Assembly: GCA_026120185.1 (NCBI GenBank)
Contig: JANUWF010001215.1
Location: forward strand, 1 to 64,000
DNA: 64,000 nucleotides
DNA from: Voacanga thouarsii
Taxonomy: Eukaryota > Streptophyta > Magnoliopsida > Gentianales > Apocynaceae
Reading direction: 5' to 3'
In this document: piece after piece, positions 9,831 through 20,529 of the stretch
How positions within the stretch are numbered: position 1 is the stretch's first letter
Layout: the number at the start of each line of letters is the position of its first letter
Notes under the pieces: model-generated
Told to the model about the DNA's origin: nothing
Databases searched by the model: none
What the model saw: the letters and a program-made list of their open reading frames with translations, nothing else
Program-made: the position numbers and the translations under genes

Positions 9831-11165
9831 TTGTACTTTCGGGACCGGATTTGTGTACCGGACATCCAAGACTTAAGGAAGAGGATACTGGACGAAGCGT
9901 ACAAGAGCAAATACACCATACACCCTAGGGAGGTAAAGATGTACCAAGACTTGAAGAGGAAATATTGGTGGGCTGGAATGAAGAGGGATGTAGTTCAGCA
10001 TGTGTCAACCTGTCTGACATGCCAGAAGGTTAAGATGGAGCATAAGAAGTCTGCAGGTTTACTGCAACCGTTACCTATTCCCGAATGGAAATGGGAAGAG
10101 GTTACCATGGACTTTGTAACTGGCCTTCTGATGACCAAGTCACACAAAGATGCGATCTGGGTGGTAGTGGACCGATTGACCAAGACAGCGCATTTCATAC
10201 CGGTAAACGCATGGGACTTAATGGAAAAGTTGGCTCAGACATATACCCGAGAAATTGTAAGGTTGCATAGTGTACCGTCGAGCATCGTGTCGGATAGGGA
10301 CCCTAGATTCACTTCAAGGTTCTGGGGTAAGTTCCAGGAGTCCTTGGGCAGGACCCTGAAATTCAGCACCTCTGCTCATCCGCAAACAGACGGTCAATCC
10401 GAAAGAGTCATTCAGATACTGGAAGACATGCTCCGAGCATGTATCTTGGACTTTAGACACAAGTGGATTGAGTCTTTACCGCATGCAGAGTTAGCATATA
10501 ACAACAGCTATCAGGCGTCGATTGGAATGACGCCGTACAAAGCACTGTATGGGTGAAAATGCCAGGTACCGATATATTGGGGATGGACAGAAGAAGGGAA
10601 CGTTAAAAAGACTGGTGAAGTATGCATTTAGGAGATGACCGACAAGATTAAGTTAATTCAGGAAAGGCTAAGGGCAGCATAAAGCAGACAGAAAGGTTAT
10701 GCAGACACTAGGAGGAGGGAATTGGAGTTCCAAGTAGGGGACCGTGCATTATTGAAGTTGACTCCTGGTAGAGGAATCCTGAAACATCTAAGGGGAGGGA
10801 AGTTGAGTCCTAGGTATTTGGGACCATTCCCGATATTGGAGAAAATTGGACCGGTTGCCTACCGACTGGACCTACCTGATGGCCTAACCGGGATGCATGA
10901 CGTATTCCATATCTCTCAGTTGAGAAGGTACAATCCTGATCCGAGTCATGTACTCAATAAGGAACCGTTGGAGTTGCAACCCAATCTGAGTTATGTGGAG
11001 AGACCCATCAAGATCTTGGAGCGGAGTATCAAAACGCTCCGAAACAAGCAGATACCCATGGTGAATATACTTTGGGATCATCATGGAGCACATGATGCAA
11101 TGTGGGAAACGGAGGAATGGTTAAGACGAAAGTATCCGGGTATACTCGAAGGGTATGAAATTTGA
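9831..11165 (+). pseudogene. A1 integrase with C-terminal chromodomain, broken
   Basis: Inserts element DNA into the genome. The N-terminal zinc finger has Tyr in place of the first His (DEAYKSK; A2 has DEAHKNK) but keeps the later CLTC pair. Core catalytic residues are intact: Asp 10170, Asp 10293 (SDRD) and Glu 10401 (SERV). A YLGPFPIL (GPF/Y) module near 10815 and a chromodomain-like tail (about 10980-11140, ending WETEEWLRRKYPG) follow, typical of Tekay/Del chromoviruses, where the tail is thought to guide integration to heterochromatin. Stops lie at 9810-9812, 10554-10556 and several sites in 10557-10721. The frame ends TGA just before the polypurine tract. Confidence 0.92.
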
Positions 11166-11185
11166 ATTTCGAGACGAAATTCTAT

Positions 11186-11199
11186 TAAGGGGGAGGGGA
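11186..11199 (+). other. A1 polypurine tract
   Basis: AAGGGGGAGGGGA directly before the 3' LTR; primes plus-strand DNA synthesis. It matches the A2 tract. Confidence 0.92.
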
Positions 11200-14100
11200 T
11201 GTAATACCCCGCCAAAAACCACCTTTGACTATGGGAAAAAGTCATGCATTGCATAGCATCTTGCATTTTATGTGGTAGCTAGAATAATTTTATTTGCATG
11301 GATGCATGTGAATTTTTCCGTTACTCTTGCATTTGAATTAATTGATGTGAAAATAGTTGTGTTGTTAAAGATTTGTTTAAGGCAGGTTTGGTCGAAGATT
11401 TTGAAGGATGAGTATTGGGGTGGTAAGAACTTCTTGTAGAAAAATTAGCATTGGAATTGTTTTGGAATAGCGGGGAGGTTGGTGATTTCCTTTGGTGACC
11501 CGAGTTCGAATCCTACCTTTTGTGAAATTAGTTTCTCTTCTTGAAATTCTTTTCTTTAGACCGTTTCTTATCTTGGCCGAAAAAGAATCTAGCTATCCTA
11601 GAGAACTTTTAGTATTTTTACTCCAAGGAAATAAGTCTCTATATTTATTTCCTAAATTCAAGGACTTTGATGTGAATAAAGTTCACCTTTAATTTTCAGC
11701 TTGTGTTCCTTAGGATTTTCAAAAAAACCCCTAGCTAGGAGCCACTTTGAAGAATTTCAAGTGGTATAAAACTCTTCTTGATGAATATTAGAGTTAGGGA
11801 ATATATTAGGGAAAAAATCTTATTTCACCTCTTCAAGAATTCTAGCTATAATCCTTTTATTTATTTAATTATTTTAGAGAAATATTTTAACTAAAGTCTT
11901 AGATATTTTCTTTGGGTTTAAACGCCACTTCCATAGGAGTAAGACTCTATATTTAACTCCTAAGTTCAAGGATTTTAGCTAAGGATGAAATTTGTTTTAT
12001 TTTCAGCTTTTGTTCCCTTGAATTTTCAGAAACCACAAGCTGGAAATATTCTGGATATTTTTCCAGATTTTGACCGCCACCTTGGAGCACCTTTAGCTCA
12101 ATCTAAGCTCTTCTAGGACTAGAGGAAATCTTATCCAAATCCTTGATAAAACCATATTTTATTTCAATCCAAATTCAACAAGGATTTCTTCCTTTTCCTA
12201 GCTGAATTTCGGCAGCTTTGTATCAACACAAGCTGTCCGAAATTCCAGCCATCTTTAGCTACAATCCAACTCTGAAAATCCTAGCTCAAAACACCTAGAA
12301 CACACCTTAACAATTCAACTACCTTAGCTGCACAAAACCAGAATTTTATTCACACAAAAACACTGAAATTCATCCAGCATATACACAAAAAAATTCGGAC
12401 AGCTTTGTGCAGGATTTTCGGCCAGCTTTGTGTTCCTACTTCAAACAAAATTCTGCACACATCATTCACTGAAAATCCCTAGCTGAACAAGCTATTTTCA
12501 GCGCCTAAAACCCTCAATTTTCCTCTGGAAATTTTGGTAGAATTACAGCAGCCAAACCAGTCCAAAACTTGCTACACTTGCACAGAATTTTCACAGCACT
12601 TGCACAGGATTTTTCAGTCAACAAAACTCACTCAAACTCTTCCTTGTTTGGCTCAAAATTCTGAACACATTTAGCCCTTCCTTTCAGCAGTATTTTGGCC
12701 AGATTTCGGCCAGCATAGAGGAGCAAATTGCAGAATCTTTTCCTCCATAAAACTCACCTAAAAACCGGCAGCAAGGAGACGCGCGCAAGCTGGAAATTCC
12801 GCCTTTGCTGTCCAAGAAACCTAAAGCCATTAGGAGTCTATCTAAACATCACCATCTAACCCTAAACCAATCTTCTCCAACTTTAAATCATAACAACCCT
12901 CTACCCTCTCCATTCTACACGAAAATTTCAGCAACTTCTCTCTGCAAAATTTTCGAAACCACAGAGTTATTCCAAGCAAAAATCAAACACACCTTAAGGT
13001 AAGCACAAATCCTTTCAACCTCTTGATGCCGTTTTCTCTAATGATTCTTTTCTCTTTCTTCTACCCTTAAATCACGCCCTATAGAGGATGATTTCCTCTT
13101 CTTCCTAAATTTTCGGTCAACTGAAGCAAATGAGGTAGCTTCTCTCTTCTTCTCAAGCGAACTCGGGACGATCACCATAGGAGCATCGAGACCTCATTAC
13201 CCGGTAGTTGCAAGGTAAGGGAATACCTTCCCTAGATGCCGAAAGTAAAGTTTAATGGTGTTTATTAGCAAGATGAACATGTGGTTGTAGTAGATGATCT
13301 TTGGGGATTGAATAGTTTACTTGGAATTAAATAGGGGATTGCGAATTGTTATGAAAATAAATGGGATTAGAGCATGTTTGAATTACTTGAGACCCTGATC
13401 ATGATATTATATGATTTAGATCAGGAGGATAATTGAGGAAAGCCAGCTGTGAATTTATCGCATTTATTTGAGGTATATCAAGTAAGTCCTTGCATAAACT
13501 CTTTTTTTAAATGTTGTGATGGTAAGTCCTTTTATAAACTGTTTTGTTAAAGGTTGTGATGGTGAGTCATTGTTGTGAAGCTTTGTAAAGCTATTGTTAA
13601 ACTATGTTTGCCTGGGTTGTAAACGTGGATATTTATTCTTTAAACGGTTTTGTCAAACTAACAGTTTTTAGCAAGAAAACTATTCTTTTCCTTAAATTTT
13701 TAGAAATCTCTTTTAAAGAAAACCACGTTTTACAAAGCCAAGGTTTGGAAATATTTTGAATCAGGAATTGACGGATATGTTCGTTGAGTACTCAATAAGG
13801 GTAGGCTAACAATACTAGTCTTGGAGGGCTAGCGTAAGTCTTCTGGCAGGAGGCCACCTCAAGAAGATGAACTCTGCTTGAAAAGGCGACAGTGTTGGTT
13901 GGTCAGGCCAGTTCGAGCTAATATTATGCCTAAAAGGTATTATTTATATTCCCGACATGGACACCTGGATGGTTTTGTTGGGTGTAGAGATGGAGGAGTA
14001 TCTCACCCGGTGGGCTGTACACTCACCTTAATCAGAATGCCCAACGTGTGGTAATCTGGTCTGGACAAGGTGCACAAAGTGTGGTGCCTTGGCCAACTCA

Positions 14101-14618
14101 TTCTCATCAGCCCAACGTGTGGTGACATGACTTTTATCCGAGTGGAGGATTTATTTTGTACAAAGTGTGACATTGAAAAAAACCTACTCCTTGCGAAAAG
14201 AGATTGTTTATGACTTGCCAAATTATTTTTACAAATGTTTTACACTTTGCATACACATACTATTCAAAACACCGTGTGCACACACAAGACTTACTGTGAT
14301 TTATTCTCACACCGTTTTACATCATGTTTTCAGGAGATAGACTATGCTGAGTCAGTGGGGCATGTAATTGTTGAAGCTTTTGCTATTTTCTCTATCCGTT
14401 CTAGGAGACATTTATTGTTTATGCTTCTAAACAATATTTTGTTTTATTCCGTTTTGCTCCAAGTTAAGCCTGATGTAATAAGAATATTTCTTTATTTATC
14501 TAAGTTGATCGTTTTGGAGATTGCCTTTATATTTTATACCTCGTTCTAAAGACCCCTTGTCCTATGGGACGGGGCGACATCCCCGCCCTTTTATGGTTCG
14601 TAGTCGTGGGGTGTTACA
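11200..14618 (+). repeat. A1 3' LTR (family A)
   Basis: 3419 bases, from TGTAATACCCC to GGGGTGTTACA, nearly identical to the 5' LTR. It carries the same B-box-like motif (11502-11513), tandem repeat (~13481-13575), palindrome (13784-13795) and ACGTGTGG array (from ~14040). A sense reading frame at 12805-13002 equals that at 3649-3861 in the 5' LTR and is treated as LTR sequence. Confidence 0.95.
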
Positions 14619-14623
14619 AAAAT
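14619..14623. other. Target-site duplication, right copy (AAAAT)
   Basis: Second copy of the 5-bp duplication flanking A1. The A2 LTR sequence continues at 14624. Confidence 0.93.
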
Positions 14624-14710
14624 AATTTTAAGCTACCATGAGAAATGAAAAATGCCATGCAATGCATGATTTTTCCCATAGTTAAAGGTGGTTTTGGGCG
14701 GGGTATTACA
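14624..14710 (-). repeat. A2 3' LTR, remaining inner end
   Basis: Matches 23725-23811 and ends GGGGTATTACA. It is the continuation of 1-2061 across the A1 insertion. Together the two pieces give the inner ~2.15 kb of the LTR. Confidence 0.93.
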
Positions 14711-14726
14711 TCCCCTCCCCCTTAAG
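14711..14726 (-). other. A2 polypurine tract
   Basis: Complement reads CTTAAGGGGGAGGGGA next to the LTR end, the same as in A1. Confidence 0.9.
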
Positions 14727-14744
14727 AGAATTTTGTTCCGAAAT

Positions 14745-16161
14745 TCAGATTTCATACCCTTAGAGCATATCCAAATACTTCAATCTTAACTATTCCTCCG
14801 TTTCCCATGTTGCATCTTTTGCTCCATGATGATCCCAAAGTACCTTCACCATGGGTATCTGCTTGTTTCGAAATGTCTTGATACTCCGTTCCAAGATCTT
14901 GACAGGTCTCTCTACACAACTCAGATTTAGTTGCAACTCTAACTGTTACTCATTGAGTACATGACTCGGATCGGGGTTGTACTTCTTCATCTAAGAGACA
15001 TGGAAAACATCATGCATCCTGGTTAGACCATCAGGCAAATCCAGTCTATAGGCAACCGGTCTAATTTTCTCCAATATCGGGAACGGTTCTAAATACCTAG
15101 GACTCAACTTCCCTCCTCTCGGGTGCTTCAGGATTCCTCTACTATGAGTCAACTTCAAGAATGCATGATCACCTACTTAGAACTCTAGTTCCCTTCTCCT
15201 AGAGTCTGCATAACTTTTCTGTCTGCTTTGCGTTGCTCTTAGCCTTTCTCGGATTACCTTGACCTTATTCGTCATCTCCTAAATGCATACTTCAGCAGTA
15301 CTTTTGTTGTTCCCCTCTTCTATCCATCCCCAGTATATCGGTACTTAGCACATTCGCCTATACAACGCTTCGTACGGCGCCATCCCAATCGATGCCTAAT
15401 AGCTGTTGTTGTATGCCAACTCTACATGCGGTAAAGACTCAATCCACTTATCTCCAAAGTCTAAGATCCATGCTCGGAGCATATCTTCTAGTATCTGAAT
15501 GACTCTCTCGGATTGACCGTCTGTCTGCGGATGAGCAAAGGTGCTAAATTTCAAAGTAGTGCCGAAAGACTCCCGGAACTTACCCCAGAACCTTGAAGTG
15601 AATCTAGGGTCCCTATCCGACACAATGCTCGACAGTACACCATGCAACCTTACAATTTCTCGGGTGTATATCTGAGCCAACTTTTCCATCGAGTCCCTTA
15701 CGTTTATCGGTATGAAATGCACTGTCTTGGTCAATCGGTCCACCACCACTACCCAAATTGCATCTTTATGTGACTTGGTCATCAGAAGGTCAGTCACAAA
15801 ATCCATGGTCACTTCTTCCCATTTTCACTCGGGGATTGGTAACGGGTGTAGTAAACTTGCAGACTTCTTATGCTCCATTTTAACCTTCTGGCACGTTAGG
15901 CAATTTGACACATGTTGAACTACATCCTTTTTCATTCCAGCCCACCAATATTTCTTCTTTAAGTCTTAGTAAATCTTTACCTCCCCAGGGTGTATGGTAT
16001 ATTTGTTCTTGTGAGCTTCGTCCAATATCCTCTTCCTATGGTCTCAGATGTCAGGCATACAAACCCGGTCCTGAAAGTATAATACTCTCTTCTCATCGGT
16101 TCGGATGTCACTTCCTCCTCTTGCGATCTCTTTCACCTTAAAATTCTGAAATTTTTCCCTG
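14745..16161 (-). pseudogene. A2 integrase and chromodomain, broken
   Basis: Minus-strand counterpart of A1's integrase. The zinc finger keeps both His (DEAHKNKYTIH) and a CLTC pair near 15890-16030. A clear open core segment spans 15396-15812 and includes VVDRLTK, VSDRDPRF and SERVIQ, so the catalytic Asp, Asp and Glu are present. One extra Val precedes the first Asp. The GPF/Y and chromodomain tail (about 14760-15370) are recognisable by alignment with A1 but cut by several stops and shifts. Confidence 0.88.
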
Positions 16162-16169
16162 TCCTGCTG

Positions 16170-17722
16170 GCCTGATACATTCCCCTGGTCCAAATCGGGT
16201 TTCAGGGTCAAGTTACTCACGCAGATCTTCTTCTCTTGAACTTCTACTTCTTGCTCCAGGATTTCCTGGACTACCGACACCTCCTGCATTCTCAAATATG
16301 CCATCTTCACTTTTCGACTCAGAGCGTCAGCTACCACATTCGTTTTACCCGGGTGATAATTGATAGGACATCTATACTCCTCCAAGAACTCCATCCACCT
16401 ACGATGTCGGAGATTCAAGTCCTTTTGCGTGAAGATGTACTTCAAACTCTTATGGTCAGTAAAAACTTTGTATTGCGCACCGTACAGGTAATGTCGCCAT
16501 TTCTTCAAGGCGAACACTATAGCTGCCAGTTCCAAGTCATGCGTTGGATAATTAGCTTCGTGCGGCTTTAGCTTCCTAGATGCATAAGCTATGACCTTCC
16601 CTTCCTACATCAGCACAGCTCCTAAACTTTCCTTGGACGCATTTGTATAGAGTGCATATGGCTTATCAGCCTCGGGTAGACTCAGCACGGGTGCTGTAAT
16701 CAACCTCCTCTTAAGCTCTTGGAAGCTCTTTTCGCACTTCTCACTCCAAGCAAAAGTGACATCCTTCTTCAACAAACGTGTCATTGGTGAAGCCAGAGTG
16801 GAAAATTTTTTAATGAAATGCCGATAGTACCCGGCTAGCCCAAGGAAACTTCGTATCTCGGTAATGTTCTCCGGCTATTTCCAATTACCTACGGCTTCTA
16901 CCTTGGTAGGGTCCACTTTGATCCCATCCTTGGATATCACATGACCAAGGAAAGACACCGAGCCCAAAACTCACATTTACTGAAATTGGCGTAAAGCTTG
17001 AATTCCCTCAGCTTCTCTAGGACCAATCTTAAGTGCTCCGTGTGGTCCTCTAGATTCTTGGAGTATATTAACATGTCATCGACGAAGATAATCATGAACT
17101 TGTCCAAGTAAGGTTGGAAAACACGATGCATCAAATCCATGAAAACTGCCGGTGCATTAGTCACACCGAATGGCATTACTACGAACTCGTAGTGGCCATA
17201 CCGTGTGTTGAATGCAGTCTTAGGAATGTCTTCTTCTTTGATCCTCACCTGATAGTATCCTTGCCACAGGTCCAACTTCGAAAAGCAAGCGGCGCCTTGC
17301 AGTTGATCAAATAACTCATCGATTAAAGGTAGAGGGTACTTATTTTTTATCGTGAGATTGTTTAGTCCCCGATAGTCAATGCATAGCCTCAAGGTTCTAT
17401 CTTTCTTCTTGACAAACAATACCAGGGCTCCCCACGGCGACGTACTCGGCCGGATGTAGCCTTGCCTTACCAATTCTTCCAACTGCTCATTTAACTCTTT
17501 CAGCTCCGTCGGTGCCATTTGGTAGGGGGTTCTTGACACCGGTTCTGCTCCGGGAATAAGATCCACAGTAAACTCGACTTCCCGTTCAGGGGGTAGGGAA
17601 GTGAGCTCAGCAGGGAAAACATCTAGAAAGTCTTTTACCACCTCCGTACTTTCCAGGGTACACTGATCATTTGGTTTGTTCAGGAGATACGCCAAATATC
17701 CCGTACAACCTTTCTTGAGCAA
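16170..17722 (-). pseudogene. A2 reverse transcriptase and RNase H, broken
   Basis: A long open stretch at 16937-17722 covers the protease-RT linker and most of RT, with [11 protein letters not shown] and FVDD at 17075-17086. Deletion of a few bases near 16970, relative to A1, shifts the frame after CEFW. RNase H resumes at 16044-16535 ([18 protein letters not shown]). Parts of 16540-16960 contain stops. Domain order and sequence match A1. Confidence 0.92.
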
Positions 17723-17739
17723 CTTCCGGGCATTAGCAC

Positions 17740-18250
17740 CAGCAATGAGAAATTTTAGCTCCTTCGTTCATTTGCCGTTGAATTCAATTACATCCCGACC
17801 AGGTCTCACAAACTGCACCGTCTTGATCTTGCAGTCCACACGAGCTCCGTGTCTCAACAACCAATCCATGCCCATGATCAGATCATAATCGTCTATAGGC
17901 AAAATTATGAGGTCGGCCTCTAGAATCTCCTTCCTTACCTCAACTCCACATCTTTCCATTTTCTTACCCGCTTCTACCACCTTTCCCAATGGTGAACTTA
18001 CTACTAGGGTAAAAGGTAATTCCTTTCCTTCCCAACCCAGATGTGATGCACATACTTTACTTATATAAGAGTGTGTAGATCCTGATCTATCAAAACATTA
18101 ACAAGATGACCTTGGATAGAAAGGTTACTTTCTATCAAGGCGGCATCCGCTCTGACTTCTTCTCTGTTCAGGGCGAAAATCTTGGCCTTCACCTGAGGCT
18201 TCTAGCCTCCCGTTCCAGCTGGTCCAGCAGCAGCACCTCTATTGCCTCCT
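17740..18250 (-). pseudogene. A2 aspartic protease, broken
   Basis: The segment 17768-17989 matches the second half of A1's protease (IMGMDWLLRHGARVDC). The active-site Asp codon lies at 18085-18087, but one base is missing just after it compared with a D-S-G-S reading, so the frame shifts inside the active site. The stop at 17768-17770 (TGA on the minus strand) is the same codon position as A1's 8138-8140. Confidence 0.85.
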
Positions 18251-18255
18251 ATTGG

Positions 18256-19323
18256 TTAGGTTGGTACGGTCTGCTCAATCCTTAGGGGTTTTGGGCAGAC
18301 GTTCCTCAGATGTCCTGGGTCTCCGCAATTGAAGCACCTTCTCACACCCCTGTTACCCCAGCAATTTCTCTCGGTGTGGCCTCGCTTCCCACACAGTCGG
18401 CAATTCAGGCTACCTTGCATCGGTCCGGTCATAGGCACTCGAGGCTGCTTTCCCCGATTTTCCCATGGCATAGAGGCCGTAGGTCGCTTGTTGCTTGAAG
18501 GCCTCATGGGTGGACGGTTCGGTTGGAAGGGTCGGTTCACTAGTCGATAACGATCTTCATTCTCCGTCCGGGAAGCTGCGTCCATGGCGGCAGTGTACGA
18601 CGTTGGCGGTGATGGAGCCAATGCCTTCCTTAAATCTGGCCTTAGCCCTTTTATGAATTGCCAGGTGCGCTTCTACTCTATATCTACCAAGCACTTGCAG
18701 TACTTGGACAACTACATGAATCGGGCTGCGTATTGGGCCACGGTCATGCCTCCCTGCCTAAGGGTCTGGAATTCATCCTCTCTCTTCTCAGCCACCCATC
18801 GAGGAATGTACTCGGCCTGGAAAGCTTCTTTGAAATCTTCCCATGTCCAATCCTACTCCTCTCAATCCCAATCACTCCGTACTAGCTGCCACCATGCCCG
18901 AGACGGTCCCCTCATTCGAAAAGTAGCAATCTTCACCATCCTCTCTTCCGAGTACTACAACGTAGCGAAAATATCCTCCATCTGCTCAATCCATTGCTCG
19001 GCCTTCTCGTCTTGTTCCACCTCCCCTTGGAATGTGGTAGGCTTGAATTTCAGGAAACACTCCAGGGCCTCATCCTCTCCCCGCGGTGGTTTCCTGGCCA
19101 CCTGGTCCACTCTTTCAGTCAAGTTCTGCGAGATCGAGGCCATCTTGTCGAAAGCATGACCCATGGTCACATCTCATGACCTTTCTGAGGCTATCTCCTA
19201 CTCTCTCATCAGGTGCTCTTGCACATCGTGGGTGGAATGATGCATCTGCTCAAATTCCGGGGTGGAGGATGCACTCTCCTGCACCATTCTACTATGCACA
19301 ACTGTTCTGCGTTAGGGTGCCAT
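18256..19323 (-). pseudogene. gag: A2 gag, broken but with intact zinc knuckles
   Basis: Start ATG at 19323 (MAP then a stop where A1 has MAQR). The core includes MGHAFDKMASISQNLTERV. Stops include TAG 18853-18855, shared with A1, and TGA 18862-18864, private to A2. Two complete CCHC knuckles are encoded at 18295-18402: CRLCGKRGHTERNC and CFNCGDPGHLRNVC. The extra basic linker between gag core and knuckles is conserved with A1. Confidence 0.9.
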
Positions 19324-19642
19324 CTCAATCACATTTACTCAAGGTCAGATAGGTACCAAGGGGAAAAGAATATGCTTAGATGTGTGATCAGTCAATGGCT
19401 ATGTTATCCACTTATTTAAAAAGAGAATGTGATGATATTATGCAGGGGATAATCAAGTAATGAATAAAACTCATGCTTTTCATATAAACTATTCTTTCAT
19501 AGAAAAGAAGGGGTTATCACATACGATACCCTTTTCTTTAATAAAATAAATAAGCCCTATAATCAACATGCTCCTTTTAAAGAAATAAACAAGTAAAGGA
19601 ATGCAAATCCCGAAGAAGGAAAAGTAAAGATGTGGGTCTTCT
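19324..19642 (-). other. Noncoding spacer between extra frame and gag of A2
   Basis: Equivalent of 6270-6568 in A1 and similar in sequence; no gene seen. Confidence 0.6.
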
Positions 19643-20429
19643 AGACTTGAATCTTTCTAGTTTCAATAGAAGCATCGGAGTCGTCAGAGGCTGGTTCCAC
19701 AAGCCACCCCATGGAGCTATCGGGTCTCCCTATGTGGTCCCTTGCAAAACCAACACTCTCACTGGACTGCCCTGACTCACCCTGGCGGCCCCTCTTGGCT
19801 CTCATGGCTGACTTTTAAAGCTCATCCAATGCTAATCTAACCGCACCCTTAAGCGCAGGCCTCTCACTCCCCGAATCAAATGGATCAAGCAACCCCTATC
19901 TCCTCAGCATGGCATCTATACCCAGTCCATATCGGAGTCCACACCCCTTAGGATCCTCTTCTAGCTTCCTCTTTCCCTTATCCACCACTCCTGGAGCTGA
20001 CTGCCTAAGTTCCCTCTCTCCCGGGGCAACTCCATCCCTCGGCCTATGTACCATGCCACTGGACTCCTTAGGGTCGTCGCAAGCAAAAGTCCTATCAACT
20101 TCTCCTATCTACAGGGTCTGGGGACCCTCCATTACCTCCTCATCCTCATCTGCTATCCCAGCCATCACTCCCTCATTCTCACCGCCTCCCTCGTTCCCGA
20201 GCTCATCTACCCCCGCCTCACTCAACTCTGCCATCTCCTCATCTCCCTCGTACTCTCCTAAGCTCACCTCGACCTCTATCTCTGCCTCAACCACTGGGTC
20301 GTCTAGCACCGGCGGCTCACGCTCTCCCTCTAAATCAGATGTTGGTGGATCAGCTACGGGTAATGGGGCAGGTGGATTCCCGCAGCCAGCAGGCCAGTCT
20401 CTGACAGCCGATACACCTCTTTTGACCAT
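19643..20429 (-). pseudogene. A2 extra pre-gag reading frame (acidic), broken
   Basis: ATG at 20429 (MVKRGVSAVRDWPAGC). It is open to 20109 through a proline-rich then strongly acidic region (DELGNEGGGENEG, DEDEEVMEG). A TAG follows; then comes a segment of roughly 80 bases that A1 lacks, then CGLRYGLGIDAML, a TAG, a TAA, and the C-terminal GRPDSSMGWL motif, with the natural end near TAG 19643-19645. The total length is not a multiple of three, so at least one shift is present. Colinear with A1 5578-6269. Product function unknown. Confidence 0.75.
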
Positions 20430-20516
20430 CCTATAAACAAAATATAAAAATTAGCACCAAATCAAAATACTAAAGTAAATATAACCCAGTAAGTCAAATA
20501 ATTGCCTAAACCTAGT

Positions 20517-20527
20517 CTCTGATACCC
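20517..20527 (-). other. A2 primer-binding site
   Basis: Complement of TGGTATCAGAG with the first base changed (GGGTATCAGAG on the minus strand), two bases from the LTR. Confidence 0.85.
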
Positions 20528-20529
20528 CT

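Larger units (their letters stand above)
2062..14618 (+). mobile_element. A1: complete Ty3/gypsy chromovirus (Tekay/Del-like), coding-defective
   Basis: A 12.56-kb element with two LTRs of ~3.42 kb, PBS, polypurine tract and 5-bp target duplication. Internal order is acidic extra frame, gag, protease, RT, RNaseH, integrase, chromodomain, which is the gypsy order. Over the first ~520 LTR bases I count about ten differences between the two LTRs, so insertion is fairly recent. The polyprotein nevertheless has many stops, a frameshift at about 8166 and lost zinc-binding residues. It lies in the 3' LTR of its sister A2, in opposite orientation. Movement by enzymes from another copy is a reasonable inference. 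Confidence 0.95.
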
